From contig WNNJ02000960.1 in assembly GCA_012934845.2 (NCBI GenBank), forward strand, positions 32,152 to 96,151: a DNA stretch of 64,000 bases, read 5' to 3'. Numbering within the stretch: position 1 is the stretch's first letter; each line of letters opens with the position of its first letter. Both the position numbers and the translations under genes were made by a program. Source of the stretch: Pomphorhynchus laevis (lineage: Eukaryota > Acanthocephala > Palaeacanthocephala > Echinorhynchida > Pomphorhynchidae). A model generated the notes under the pieces. The model was not told the origin of the DNA. It was given only the letters and a program-made list of their open reading frames with translations, and ran no database searches. Below are positions 44,224 to 58,049 of the stretch, in pieces.

Positions 44224-45040
44224 CGAGCCTTGTATCCACTAACGTGATAGATACAGCTTCAAGGAATGCACCTGAAACTTAAAATTGAAATTTTTTATGA
44301 CACTGCACGTTGATTTAACCTTATCTATACGACAACAACAGTACTCTACATTTCAGTACTAGTGAACCTAATCAGTTACTGATTCAATACCCGCTTCACG
44401 TTTCAGTCCTTTTATTATTGGCTGACGATCACTTGTCTGCTTTTATTAACAATTAGATTTAATGAATGACTTTCGTCTTACATTTTGCAAATTAATTTAA
44501 ATCGTTTCTGATTTCAAATTAAATTTGCTTTGGTAGGGAAACCAAAACTGATTTTGTAAACTTATATTTATTTATTTTATAAACTTATAAGAATGAAAAA
44601 GTTTAAATAATTTTATTTCCAAAATTCACAAGGAAATGAACTGTTTATTCAAAGACAAAAATCTTCCATTTGTGGCTATAAAAATCGGCTATATTTATTT
44701 CAATTTCAAAATTGTGGCTATAAAAAACTTGTGGCTAATAAACAGTTTTTGATTTACTGGGAATAATAAAAGGTATTGCTAATGATGCGTATGTGACTTT
44801 GCCAGCTGCTATCATATATGGTAACTGATATAACGAATACATGATAAATACCTTAAATTGATAAACCGTTTGGTTATGGTTTGAGATTATTTCATATTTC
44901 AAAACCATACCGTTTATGATCCTTTTGATATTAGTAAATTTACGTAATTTCAAAATTAGGTGAAGTGCTTTCTCTAAAAATATCAATTGTATATTCCGAA
45001 TATCAGTTTGTCATCAATCAGTTGTCATAAAGTGTGTCGT

Positions 45041-46219
45041 GAAGATGACATATTTAAATTTACAAGAAACATATTTTTGTATGAGCATTCATGCATACCA
45101 TATAATATAAAATATAATACATTAAATAATGAAATTTTAAGAATTGCAACAATATGTAATGATATTGGCTTTCTTCAAAATCATTTAAATAATTTAATAG
45201 ATACATTCTAACTAGACTAATATAAAAACAAATCTGCGGCCATTCTTCTCGACGTTTCCTCTGCATTTGACCGTATTTCCATAACCTTTGTTATCTCCTC
45301 TCTCAGATTCCACGGGTTGTCTGTGAGAATTGTTTAAAAGGTAGCAATAATGATGTATACCGAGCGTTTTTACTATGAAGACGACCCTGATGTGTGTCAG
45401 TTCTAACCAATACTAGTGTACATCAAGGCTCTCTTCTCGCCAATCTTATACTTATCTGCCTTAATTATTCATCTTAAACCTTTAATGCGCAAGCAACATC
45501 AGATGAAATTTGCTGATGATGCACTCGCCTTATTTTCAGGACGCCGGTGTAATGATGTTGCCTTATAAAACCAATTTCTAAGAAGAAAAGTGCGGTTAGC
45601 CCCATCCAACTTCCTTCATAATCCTTTCAAGGCGCAGGTGGTTGTCTTTTATATCATACCTACAACAAGAAAAAAGTTAAACAGAATGGTAATCAAAGCC
45701 TTCTCAAATATTATGACGAATCAACCCTTCTTTTCTTGATAATTCTCGTCCTGTTAACTGTTCCTTGCGTTCCTGTAATTCCCTTCTTTTACATGTCCCA
45801 AACTACTCTACCTCCTTTGGATTTCGGTCCTTCCTGGTGGCTGCTCCTCTATCGTGAAATAATCTGCTCATTCATATACGCCAATCAACCTCTCTTGCGT
45901 GCTTAAAACGCCAAATCCGATCCCATTTAAGCAAATTATCTGCTTGACTTTTTCATTTTTTGTTAGTGGACTTGTAAGCCTGCAGCTGGCACGCATTTGT
46001 CACGGTAAATAAATTAGTATTATTCCTTTATTTACACATAGAGCAAGATACTTGGGTTTCATTTAATTCGGTGAACAGGGCTGCCGTATTTGACTTGAAT
46101 AAATTTAAGAATATTCTAAAAAGGACAAGATGGCTCGTAAAGCATATGGCGTTAGCCCATTAGCACCAAATTTAATATACTACACCATTAGATTGTACAT
46201 CGCCACAAGAACGTTTATT
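45041..46219 (+). mobile_element. Penelope-like fragment and decayed LINE (duplicate)
   Basis: Copy of 7788-8965 with a one-base difference in length near 46064. Confidence 0.65.
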
Positions 46220-46412
46220 AAGGGTATACGTCCTTATATATACATACATTTACTTCTTGAACAATTTAAGTGTAACGTTGTGTTGATAGTATAATAACGT
46301 TTTATAACGAAAAATTAATTTGGTTATGATATAATATTGACTATTATGAACTTGACTTTGCATGATGTTTACTTTATTTGCTAAAATAGATTTATGGATT
46401 AATTAAATAATT

Positions 46413-48160
46413 TATTGAATGGATTTATGGATAAACGTTTTAGACCTGAAACACTTTACATTGATCCGGACAGTGCAAAAGCTACCGATGAATGGAGAAC
46501 TGAGGAAAGCGCTTCACATTCTTTCTCTCAGTCGTTACAGATTAATCGAGAAATAAAAACTTCATGTACTGATTAACATGATTAGTGGTTAGCTTTACTC
46601 ACGTAGCGATGATTGCGAAACTTTTTAGACCGCCTTCGAAAATCTTAGATTAATGTTTACAAAGCATAAAGAACAGTGTACAATCGTCACTTATTGTCTA
46701 TTAGCAGGCAAACGAAAGATCAATTAGTCGATCTTTATTTTTTACGTTTACACAATCTTGATAAATAATGCAATTTTACTGCTGTATCCGCTGAAGATCA
46801 TCAAAAGAGTACGTAAGAGATTCTTTTATATGCGAATTAAAATCAACAATTATTCGTCAAAGACTTCTTAAAAAGTGTACGCTTACTATGGAACAAGCAC
46901 TTAATACTGCTCGAAGTTTCGAACACGCTGAATTTTAGGGTTTGGGTTATACTCAACAATTCGGCTCTGAGAATTATATTAGTTTCTTCATGCAAAACAA
47001 GTTCTGATAACTACGAAATTTGAAATGTAAAGTACCATCTATGTCTTCCATTCAACACACCTGTTATTTCTGTGAAGGTGTATGATATGTTAAAATCAAT
47101 TGTCCCGCTCGTTTGATAAAGTGCAACAATCGCGGTAAACAAGATCAATACGCTAAAGTATGTCGATTGCCCACACTCACGAGCAAGCGTAATCTAAATA
47201 ATGTAGATCTAGTCACCACTTCCTCAGTCCAATAAAACCTTCATTGGATAAAGTAATAATACCAGTTAAAATAAATGGGAACCCACTCAACGCCTTAATT
47301 GATATCGGAAGTGTTGGTGAATTTATATCTCTACAAGCACTTGAGCTCTGTAAACTTCTTACAAGTCCTTGTAACGAGATTGTTCATCTAGCGTCATACT
47401 TACATGCATGTAACGTAACTAGAATGTGTACTATATCTACTAATGTAAAGCATCGAACCCTTGAAAATGTGAATTTGTTGTTGGTATTGGACTCGTTGTA
47501 TACTGATGTTATACTTGGTCATTTATTTCTCTATCTCGCTTTTATGATTTAAAAATACATTTTGATGATCTAACCATTCTATTTGTTCACAAACATTTTC
47601 AATGTGTTCTTGTCATTTGCCCTATCCGAGCTTATTTCATTCTCTTTCACCTGATTGCAACCAAATTCTAACCCAGTCCAGACGCCGAACAACATTCCAT
47701 GACTCATTTATCAAAGAGGAAATTAAACAATTGATGCGTGAAGTATACTCGAACGTTTTTATTCTTCCTAGCAAGCACAAGCTCTTATTGTTACTAATCG
47801 AAATGGTAAGCATCGTATGGTAGTGGATTATTCACGAATTATTAACAAATTCAAATCTCTGGATGACGTCCTTTACCAAGAACTAATAATCTAATTGACA
47901 AAATCTCTCTTTTAGCTTTTGCTACTTAAAATTAGCTCATAATCAAATACCACTGCGATAGGGTGTATACAGCATTTGAATTAGCAGGTCACTTTTTAAA
48001 TTTAAAAGGATGCATTTTGGTTTAACTAACGGAGTTGTTACATTTCAGCGAATTATAACTACTTTGGTTAGCTTCAAGATGTATTTGCATACAAAGATGA
48101 TGTGGTTATTGCTTGTTTTACTAAAGAAGATTACTATAAAATATGACGATAATAACTAAT
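46413..48160 (+). mobile_element. Ty3/Gypsy fossil (duplicate)
   Basis: Copy of 9160-10905 by segmental duplication: same parts and same partial, broken state. Confidence 0.6.
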
Positions 48161-48967
48161 CTTACTTTGGTGTCAATACGTGCTAATTGTCACAAGATGA
48201 GTTAATATGTAGTAAGAACAAGTTTGGCCAGGGTGTCAGCAGCGGTCACAATACAAAAATAAATAATTTATTATGTGATAATAAAAATAATTATCCGCTA
48301 ATAAATAATTAATAATTAATTATTAATTATTTTTAAATAATAATTAAAATTAATGTATTTTGATTAATTTATTGTCTTGATTGCCTGAATAAAAGCGGAA
48401 TATTTATACCTTTTATCATATTATTGATTTCGGTGAAGCTCTGACTGCTTTGTCGTCCGTTTAAACCTTAAATTCACATTTTTGTTTCGTATAACAATGC
48501 TCTATTATTCCATTAATTTTCAATAGGTTTTGATTAGTGAATAGTAAGTTGACTGATATTTTTGAATCTATCCTGATTTTATTGTTTGTCGCGCATTATT
48601 TCATTACAATTTCCATCCGTTTTATCTTTGGATCTTGTTCTAATTATTTTTGAATTTGTTCATTTTGTACGATTGTGTACATAATTTATTTACTCAACAT
48701 CATAAGCGACATGTAAAAAAGCTTCATTTACTAACAAAATTACAATACCCCTTGTATTCATTTTCAAATAAAATTTTAGCTCATGATTGGTTATACTGCA
48801 GCACATATAAATGGTTAAATAACAGGTTAATTATAGCATTCTAACAATATAAAACCTGACTTAAAAACTATCAATATAACAAAGAATTTGAAATTTAGTT
48901 TTTAATATTTTTGTAAAAAATCAGTACACAATATGAGAATACAAACAGTATCAGCAACATTTACTAA

Positions 48968-50479
48968 TTAATTAACGTTGTTTATTAATGCAGCACCTCT
49001 TAAAATCCAATGCAACGGTTCTTCATTGCCAGAATTAAGCTGTATTGATGTGATATAGTTCTCGCCAGTTCTTGTGGTGCGCTTGTAGACCGGGCAATCG
49101 TATATTTTGGCAACAGTTTTCGAATTTCTTTGTTTTTTATCAACGCCAGATATTCGATTAGCTCGACGTTCACTTTTTATATGTGTTATGTTAGCTGCTA
49201 TTTTTTTAGTTTTTGACTGTTCATTCACTGCATACATGTAAATGACGGGCATCAGGTGGTATAAAATTTTATTTACAGCCTCACACAAAGAAGCTTGCTT
49301 TGGATTCCAAGCCGCACCTTCTAAGTACATACCATATATGTAGACACCCTCGGTAGGAGCCTGCCTAACATCTTCTTTATTCATTCGTGTTACAGTACTT
49401 TCTAAGGTAACAAAATTCAGTGCCCAATCATGATGTGATCGAGTAATTTCTTGTCTCATAGCTGTTAAAAATCCAGACGGATTAAAATATCCAGCAATCC
49501 AAAACAACTTTGGGCGACCTTTTCGGATCCAATTTTCAAACTGAGTATTTCGAGAAACCAATTCGCTAAACCAGAACCCCAAACCTTCTGAGATCCAAGA
49601 ATATCTTGTCCACATAATCGGAGCACGCCCGTCGTAAATATTATCAACCGTTTGTTTTAATTCATCACTTAAAACAATAACTCCATCTATGGCTAAAATC
49701 ACGTCCGTAATTGATTGCGTAATAATATTGAGTAACTTTTGCATCCGGTTTATTTCATGGGTCAAAAATATTGACATAGGCTGTATGGATCCCATAATTT
49801 GCAATCGTTTTCGAATTTCTAATTCAGATAAATTTTCCGGTAGTTTGGTAAACATCTCAGTAGCTATCCGCTTTACGTTGGTTTCTCGACTTTGATCCAA
49901 CACTGATATTAATTCTGATGACGCTTTGGATTCATCTTCATCTTTTTTAAACGATGTTTTTAATAGTATAGGTATAATTGTCGATGACTCATCTTTTGGC
50001 TGAATGCTAACTATTGTTGATAAGACATAGCTACTTTGCATAATCTGATAGCTCCTGTCGGAATTAGCATGCAACCCGAAAATTCTTGCTTTATCCGTAA
50101 TTGGTATGTTGCTAATAAATGCTAATATGTCCTTCATTTTGTCAGATTGCGGTATTGAGTAAATATTTGTTGGAGGACAAAAATCAAAGCGATCAGTTAA
50201 AAGAGCTTCTTTAAACCATAATTTGCTATAGGATAGAATCAGCCGTCGATCCATATAATCAGTCACTCTACCACCATATTGTATCTCGCCAATCATGTAG
50301 CGTAAGGCCTTCCATGAAATTATAGGATTTTTGTCGTAACGTGCGAATAGATTACCAATATATTTTAGTGACGCTTCCCAGTCTGTTTGACTAAATTCAT
50401 AGGATGCATTCCAACCCATCGAACCATATTTTCTTCGTTCTTGAAACACACTGTGTAAGCATGATATAGAGTATATCAA
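48968..50479 (-). pseudogene. Truncated dynein heavy chain (C-terminal 504 codons only)
   Basis: Matches dynein codons about 4495-4997 of the intact gene: the end of AAA6 and the C-terminal domain. Four substitutions were noticed, two of them changing residues (V to A near 49313, L to I near 50107). It cannot make a motor: all ATP-binding modules and the stalk are gone. The frame stays open upstream to 50608, but those 43 codons are antisense to a retroelement fragment and have no dynein homology. No promoter of its own is evident. Confidence 0.9.
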
Positions 50480-50498
50480 GTAAGCATGATATAGAGTA
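50480..50498. other. Templated filler at the deletion junction
   Basis: gtaagcatgatatagagta is an exact repeat of 50455-50473, six bases upstream (equivalent to 13200-13218). It bridges dynein sequence and sequence equivalent to 30539 onward. Such short local copies are a signature of end joining or template switching. Confidence 0.85.
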
Positions 50499-50980
50499 TG
50501 GACCCAGTCGGTAACGGATTGGCGAACGTTGATTATGCACGATATCTGCAGCCAAGTAAACTTACAATAGACACAGAAGACCCAAACGGAGCGGATATTT
50601 GGAAACATTGGCTATCAACATTCGAAGCGTTTATCGAACACATCGGAGCTCCGTGTGAGATTCGATTGACGTTACTGCGTAATTACGTTTCTCCTCGCTA
50701 TGGAAAGTGCGGGAAAACGTTCAACGGTAATCGAAGGACCTTATTATTTACTAGCTCATGTTTCCGACAGCAGAGAGGAAGATGCGGTAGATCAACTGGC
50801 ACAAATGAATGATAGAGTAGTTGCAACAATCAAAAGTAATTGGAAGTTTTTTTTGTGGAAGTCAATCAAAGCATAGTCGAGAATCTTGTCCGGCAAAAAA
50901 TTCAATTTGCCATAAATGTCAGAAGGAAGGACATTTTGCAAGAGCGTATCGATCTTCACAATTCGGTCGTAATAAATACT
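50498..50980 (+). mobile_element. Ty3/Gypsy gag fossil (duplicate)
   Basis: Copy of the right part of 30426-31020. The left part was lost in the deletion. Confidence 0.55.
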
Positions 50981-51804
50981 CTGCGTGCATTTCTTCAATA
51001 CTGTCTGACCGAAAAGCTGTAGACCAAATATGCATTTGCAACAAAAGAGTAGACTGTTCCGATTCTACTCTTTGTAGTATGTTTATAGCTGCCCTCATGT
51101 TTCCCTCTTGCATTTGTCGAGAAAAAGCTCGTTGTGTGTCGTTTAAAGGGTTATTTAAGGATGATGTTCTCTTTTGAACAGCCATTGATTGTACTACATG
51201 CGCTTCATCCATTAACTCTTTGTATGATTCACCTTCCCATATGTGTAATCTTCATTCAAGCGTCTTTCGTAAAAGTGAAGTTTTCTGGTGGGTATGGATT
51301 GGAGGATTATCTGGCAGATAACCACTACCTCCTTTAGATCAATTTATTGTCCTCGTCCAGTATGAGCTATTTCGATATATTTTGATGCTATTAGGTATAT
51401 TATCCGACGACTAACATTACATAAGGGCAACGAAACCAGGTTTGGCATCCATCTGATTACATGACTGTAGGCTTCTGTGATGAAGTTCACGTAAAAGTTT
51501 GAATAATTGTTGCTCTTGCCTTGTCTTCCGAACGCATCAATGTTATAATTTGTAGTAAGGGTACCTGTCGTTGATATATCTCGCTCACTGACCTCCGTTG
51601 ACGCAATTCCGGTTATATGCAGGTGGGAGCCAATCCGTTCGCTTACATTTGCTGAGGCTGACAATTGTATGCGTCCACATCTGTTCGTACATCCTAATGC
51701 TCTGCAGTTCGTACATTGCCTTTTGGACTTTACACACTTACAGCCGACGCATTTTGAGCTTTACTATTGCAGCTACAACAAAGTAAAACTGTCGACAGTT
51801 TGCC
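50981..51804 (-). mobile_element. Unassigned RT-element N-terminal part (duplicate)
   Basis: Copy of 31021-31845. The palm/thumb part is not present in unit 2. Confidence 0.4.
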
Positions 51805-51838
51805 GCGTGGCATTATCCAGTAATCGTATGATAAGGTG

Positions 51839-52914
51839 TTTTTGATTGACAGACAATTTTTCGATTGTATGTTATTGTAAGTAGTTATTTATATTGTATG
51901 TATATTAGATTGTATATATTAATATAGTAAGTAGTTACTGATCCTAAACTTGTTTTTTATATTAATTTTAGTACATAATTAATTTTATTAATTATAATGT
52001 AATTATAATTAATAAAAATAAAACCGTCAAGTAAATATAAATATATGGAATAAATATATGTAAATATAAATATATTTTAAAAGTAGGGACATCTATATTT
52101 AGATGTTCCAATGGGAGGTAATAGTAGCCCAATTATAGCTGACTTGTTTTTAAGCTTTATAGAATATGAATTTGTTCATAACTCTTTAAAAAAATAAATC
52201 TAAACAATATAAATATATGAAATAAATGTTTCGATATATTGATGTTATATGTGTATTTAATTCTAGCAATTTTTATTCAATTCGTGAACAAATAAGCAAG
52301 AAAGCCTAATTATTAACAAAACCAATATTAATGATAAAGAAGGTGTATATCTAGATATGAAGATTAAATTAACATTAACTAAAACTACTATTAATCTATA
52401 TCGTAAAGATGACATATTTAAATTTACAGGAAAGATATTTTTGCATGAGCATTCATGCGTACCACATAATATAAAATATAATACATTAAATAATGAAATT
52501 TTAAGAATTTCAACAATATGTAATGATATTGGCTTTCTTCAAAATCATTTAAATAATTTAATAGATACATATTTTAAACTAGGTTACTATAAAAATAACA
52601 TCAAGCAGAAAATAGTAAAATATATAAATCAACACAATTATATTAAACATAAATTTAAAATTATTAGCGGACAAGTTTTATAGATGAATAATAAACTTTA
52701 TGCTTTGTATTGTATGAAGTTACTAGGCAATAAAATTTCATCATAAAAAATACTCCATTAGAATGTATTTGGCTCAGCTGCTAGGTTGGGTCTTAGAGTA
52801 GGGGCAGAAACCTAATTACATAGCAGTTTCTTCTGATGACCTTATAATCTTTATTACGATACATCGCTTGTTATTTATTAGTCAATTCATTAAAATTAAT
52901 TTTTATTTTAAATT
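51839..52914 (+). mobile_element. Penelope-like RT C-terminal part and 3' region (duplicate)
   Basis: Copy of 31880-32955; frame 52357-52683 unchanged. Decayed pseudoknot blocks at about 52771-52826. Confidence 0.8.
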
Positions 52915-53058
52915 TTTATAAAACATTTTGTCATAAACTTATTCTCTAATAAATTTATATAGAAAAATAAAACATCCAATAATATTATGGAAGTCACAAT
53001 TTATTATAAAAAATTACCTAAATTACAATATTTTTAAAATAAACTTAAATAATTAATA

Positions 53059-53380
53059 ATTCTTCTGTTATTTATAAGATACCATCTCATAATTGTTCCT
53101 CTTCTAATATATCGGTCAAACTGGACATGGATTGAAAAAAGGCACTTCACAACATAAATATAACAATAGACGTCGTAATATGATGGATGTTTTAACACAT
53201 TATGTATAAAATTTAGAGCATAACGTTAATTTTGATAAGGCCTACTCTATTCTATCGTATGAAAGTGATTACCTTTCACGTATTACACTGGAGGCTTGTT
53301 TTATAAAAAAAGAATGATGTGATATCTAACAATAAAGCAGATTTTATTTTAAAAATATCACATTATATGTAATTGTTTTA
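53059..53380 (+). mobile_element. Canonical Penelope-like endonuclease end (duplicate)
   Basis: Copy of 33100-33420. Confidence 0.6.
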
Positions 53381-53649
53381 TATATTTTATAGTTAATTGA
53401 ACTTAATTTATTATTTGTTTCAGTTTTAATATTGTGGCTTGAATTTCGTCTTTTTTTCTGTTGCTTAAATTTTGTTTTACTTTGTGAAAATATGTTTGCA
53501 CAATTCATTTGATAGTTTCTTGTACATGTTTTTCTTTGGACTTTTTAATGTTGTACGATAAAACTTTAATATAAGAAACTTTTGAATGTTGTGAAGCAGT
53601 AGTTCCTGATGGTGTGCTTTTATTCCTAAGAAAAAATCATGCTCATGCC

Positions 53650-54476
53650 CTAAAGATCTGCGACCCATTTCGATTCAAAATGCCCTCGTGTTGATTTATA
53701 AAACAGCGCTTGCGCTTAAAATCCGCGACCATCTGAGTAGGCGTAATTTGATCCCTCCAGGTTTTCATGGGTTCGTCAAAGTTCGCTCGGTCCATTCAGC
53801 AGTAGCAGTTGGTGAAGTGAAGCAGTTTTGTCGGAAGAATATCCATCGTTTAGTTGTCGCTGTTTTCCTTTTCTTTTCTGCTGCATTTGACCGCATCTCC
53901 ATTCCCTTTGTGAACTCTTCTTTCAGGTCCCGTTCCTCGGGTTGCCAGCGAGAATTGTGAACAGGGTGGAGATTCTGCTGTACACCAAGCGATTTTACTA
54001 TGAAGACGACCCTGATGCGCGTCAGTTCTAACTTATTACGTGTGTCACAAGGATCACCACTTTCTCCTATCTTATACCTTGCTGCCTCCATTAACCTATT
54101 TAAATCATTTAAACGCGAACAACGTCTTGTGGTATATGCAGGTGACATCACAGCCTTGTTCTCTGGACACAGGTGCAAAGACGTAGCCTCTGACATCAGC
54201 CGGTTCTTTTTAAGATTAAAAGACCAGCTACCCAAATCCAATCTTGTTTTAAACTCTGATAAGTCGCAAGTGGTCGTATTTCATGGCGCCCCTGTTACAA
54301 TGCAAAAACTGCGAGATAAGCACTATCTGCGCTCTCCTTAATATTTGCCTCTGAACCACTCCCCACCTTCACAAGTCGAGTAAAATACCTGGGGTTCACC
54401 GTTACGGTGAACCGGTCGGCGAAAGCGGACCTGGATAGACTCAAACGTATTCTGAAGAAAGCTAGGTGGGCTCTGA
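53650..54476 (+). mobile_element. LINE RT fragment (duplicate)
   Basis: Copy of 33690-34510 with a 6-bp in-frame insertion (AGTAGC, extra Ala-Val) near 53805, and the same YAGD in motif C. Confidence 0.7.
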
Positions 54477-54605
54477 AACGGGCTCAAGTCCAAGAACGCT
54501 TGAAGTCCAAGAAACAATATCCGGCCCTGTACCAAATTTTGATAGACACATGTTCGAAGCATAGAAGAATTAACCCGTATAAGCAATATAAAGAGAAAAG
54601 GTATA

Positions 54606-55129
54606 CCAACATTAGATTCAGAAGAAACGCAACATTGAATTCGAGATTCCTTAGAATTTAGCGTATGGGTAAGGAATCCTGTGTAACGCAATTCTGAGCA
54701 ACCCAAAAAAAACGACGTAAACATAACGAAACCACTTGACAACTCCATCAATACTATTTACAAAAGAATTTTCCCAATTCCTCACGTATAACTCGGACAA
54801 TACAGGAACAAGAGGGTTGTCCTATGCCAATCCATCGATCTGATCCCGCATTATAGATTCAAAAATAAAATTACAACGACTGGTACACATTGTGAGGAGA
54901 GTATGCCAATCTTCATGATTAAGAAGAATATCACAAAGTAAGTTAAGAGCTAATTTATCAGCTGCAATGTTTATAGCATCAGACAGCGGAACGTTAGTGT
55001 AGAGGGAGGTGATGTCAGCTGTAAACAATGAATGTTTAAGAGCGTTATGTCCACGAATTAAACGAGAAAAATGAGGTCCATCTTTAATGTATGAGAAATG
55101 ACTATCAGTTCTATGAAATCGTAAACAAA
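54606..55129 (-). mobile_element. Canonical Penelope-like RT, inverted (duplicate)
   Basis: Copy of 34640-35163. Confidence 0.75.
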
Positions 55130-55526
55130 GTTTGGTTAAGCGTATTAAACAACATAATTATAATGTACGTAAAGGGACCAATTCTAGTGCTGTTGATCAG
55201 CATTTTGTGAGTTTGAATCATTTCGTTGATTTTGAAAATGCATCTATTTTATCATTTGAAAGTAACTTCTTATCTCGCATTATTCAAGAAGTGTATTTTA
55301 TTAAAAAAGAACCTAATTTAATGCTTAATAATAAATCCGATTTCAACCTTAAATGTGTGTAAAATTGAAGTGTATGATTGTTTTGTTTCTCGGTATTTTC
55401 TTTTTCTTTTAAGTAGAAATTATTTTTGTATAAATGTTAGAAACACGGAGTAAACAAATTGTGAAACATTTTATTGTAATCCTGATGATGATAGCAGGAG
55501 CTATCGAAGTATAGAATTGGTTTAAT
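55130..55526 (+). mobile_element. Canonical Penelope-like endonuclease end and 3' region (duplicate)
   Basis: Copy of 35164-35560, with the hammerhead-like motif at 55482-55508. Confidence 0.75.
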
Positions 55527-56719
55527 CAAATAAAGGATAATTTCTGCTTCTTTGTTCCTGTAATAACTATATATTTGAAATGGAAGAAGATTATGGGTTT
55601 AGTATTTATTATCAAATAATATAATATTCGTAGACTCAGTTACCTGATCTGATAGTTTATAATATTGAGAATTTTATTATCAATCTATTCAAGGGCTATA
55701 AAGGTTATAAAAAATTTTATAATTTTTTTCAAAAATAAATAATATTATAGATAAAATATTATAAATAAATAATATATAGTATAGTACAATTATTAATTTT
55801 AATATTTAATTATTAAATTTTGATTTAGCATTATTATGTTTTGTTTAGTTTATAATTATATTAAATACGTAGACTCAGTTAGCTGATTTAATTTATTGTT
55901 TTATAGTTAGTAAAATAAATAATATTTTATTAATATATTATAGTATATTATAATATAGCTCAAGTTACAAAATATATTTATATCCTTATTCCCAATATAA
56001 TATAGTGACTGGTAAATACTTAATACACCCATTAAATTTAAAGTGTAAATGCTTCTGTTACCAGGAATTTTCAACTTTAGGGTAGGTCATTTTGCTGTCA
56101 ATGTCTGAAATTATAATCAATCTCATAACGAGCCTAAAATATTAGTTCTCTTATGCAATGCAATCGTTCAATCAAGTTACCTTAATTTTTAATTAAATTG
56201 TGGTAAAACGTTTTACGAAGTTGTGCTACCTTTTCTATATCTTAACACAACAGCTGAACCTAATTCACACATTTGATTTTCGTAATTTTTCGCAATAAAA
56301 ATTACTTTCTTTAATCTACTGTTTTTACTTTTTATAATTTTCTTATAAATTAAGATTAATAAATGTATTAATAATTTCAACGTAAAAAATCAATACATGA
56401 ATTTACTGCATTAAATTATTTTTCCCTCTCGAAATATAATTACAATATAAAACTTTATTTGTTTGTAAATGGTAGGTAAGTACAAAAGTTAATTAATATT
56501 TATTTTATGTAATATTTAAAAATATAAATTATATATAGTATATATAATATTTATAATATTTAATATTTATTTATTTAATTTATTCAATATATTTTTTTTT
56601 CATAAAAGAAAAAGAGAAATATTAAAAAATATTAAATATAAAAAATATAATATTTTAATATTAAATATAAAAACGAGAACTCAATTTTTTTATTAATTAA
56701 ACAGTTTCAATTAAACAGT

Positions 56720-56854
56720 TTAATTACTTAGACGATTTCCTGCTTGTTCAAGCTCGTAATAACGTTTAGCATGAAAAGTTGCCCCGTGAATGTCTGACAA
56801 ATCCGGAGATGCATGAATTCGTACCACTTGCATGTCATCAGCTTTTACATGCAT
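56720..56854 (-). CDS. Short protein-like frame, 44 codons (duplicate)
   Basis: Identical to 36754-36888. The lack of change says little, as the duplication is recent. Confidence 0.35.
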   Translation of the reverse strand: MHVKADDMQVVRIHASPDLSDIHGATFHAKRYYELEQAGNRLSN

Positions 56855-57876
56855 TTATAATGTGTAAGCGTTCAATTGTGAGTATATTTTTTAGTTGATA
56901 AATTTTACAGAGTTCTAGTTTCAGTTGTAATTCAGATCAAAGCTTAACGTTTTTATTATAAACTCTAAATATGACATTTTTTATTTTTGTTATTCAAAAG
57001 TATTGGCTTTGTAACTTGTATTAGCCCGTTATTATATATTAGCAAAATATTTAGTGCAAATATCATATTGACTAAAGATACCTTATAAAGGATTCTTTAT
57101 GTATTTAGTAAAGCAACGTTCCCCAAACGTTTTTAAAATTACTAACAAACTGATGTTAGCATAACGTGAGCTTAAAGTGCAATTACAAACTGTGTTTGGT
57201 CTGTCTACTCTTTACACAAACAGCGTGAGTCGAGCTTTCAGCCTAAGCGGCTTTTTAAGCCTTTGCGGTTTACGGCTACACTGTCGGCTTTTACGTGCAA
57301 GTGACATTGATATTTTGATATTTTGCTAACCTCTGTTAGCAAATACTATATATATTTGAAGAGCCTAAGTCTGACTTAATATACTATTACCGTGTTTCAC
57401 CGAATATATGCATATCCGTTATAAACCCTAGTATGTTTGCGGCATCATGGATTTTATTATAAGACCTCCCCGAAATTAAGACAAAGTAAAATAATAAAAT
57501 GGTTTTTTTGTTAATGAGAATATTTCTTACCTATAAATTAAAGTTCGAATAGTAAGAGCCGTTCAGTCGAATACAAGAAAGAAATAGTTGAGTAGTCACA
57601 ACTATTTCTTATTTTGCAAAAGCAAAAATCAGTATATAATGTGTGAAAAGTGTTTGATCGAAAACGAAATGTCTGGAGCACATAAGACATAATTAAAAAG
57701 TGAATTGATTTAATGATTTTGAGGTAATCAACTAGGCTTTTTAGTTTGGGATTCTGCAAGTACACATAGAGCAAAGGATTTAAACATATTTATCACAGAA
57801 ATAAATATATATACACTTTAAATTGTATTTTATAATGCAATAAAATTGTGTTCCACCGTGCTCTGTTTGATCACTG

Positions 57877-58049
57877 GGCTAAATCCAATTTATACAAATT
57901 ATGCCCAGGGAAATCATTGCATGGCAAATCTATCTTAGTGCGTGTGTCCACAGGTTCGCTGCTATAAAATATGTGTAATTTACTACCAACGGACTTACAC
58001 TCTACGTAATTATTAAATCGAAATGAATATTTTGAATTGAATTGACATT
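57877..58049 (-). other. Possible coding exon, unrecognised (duplicate)
   Basis: Copy of 37911-38083. Confidence 0.3.

Noticed and set aside
50480-50608. Extra 43 N-terminal codons of the dynein stub as a novel fusion
   Set aside because: They are antisense to a retroelement fragment and merely happen to be open.
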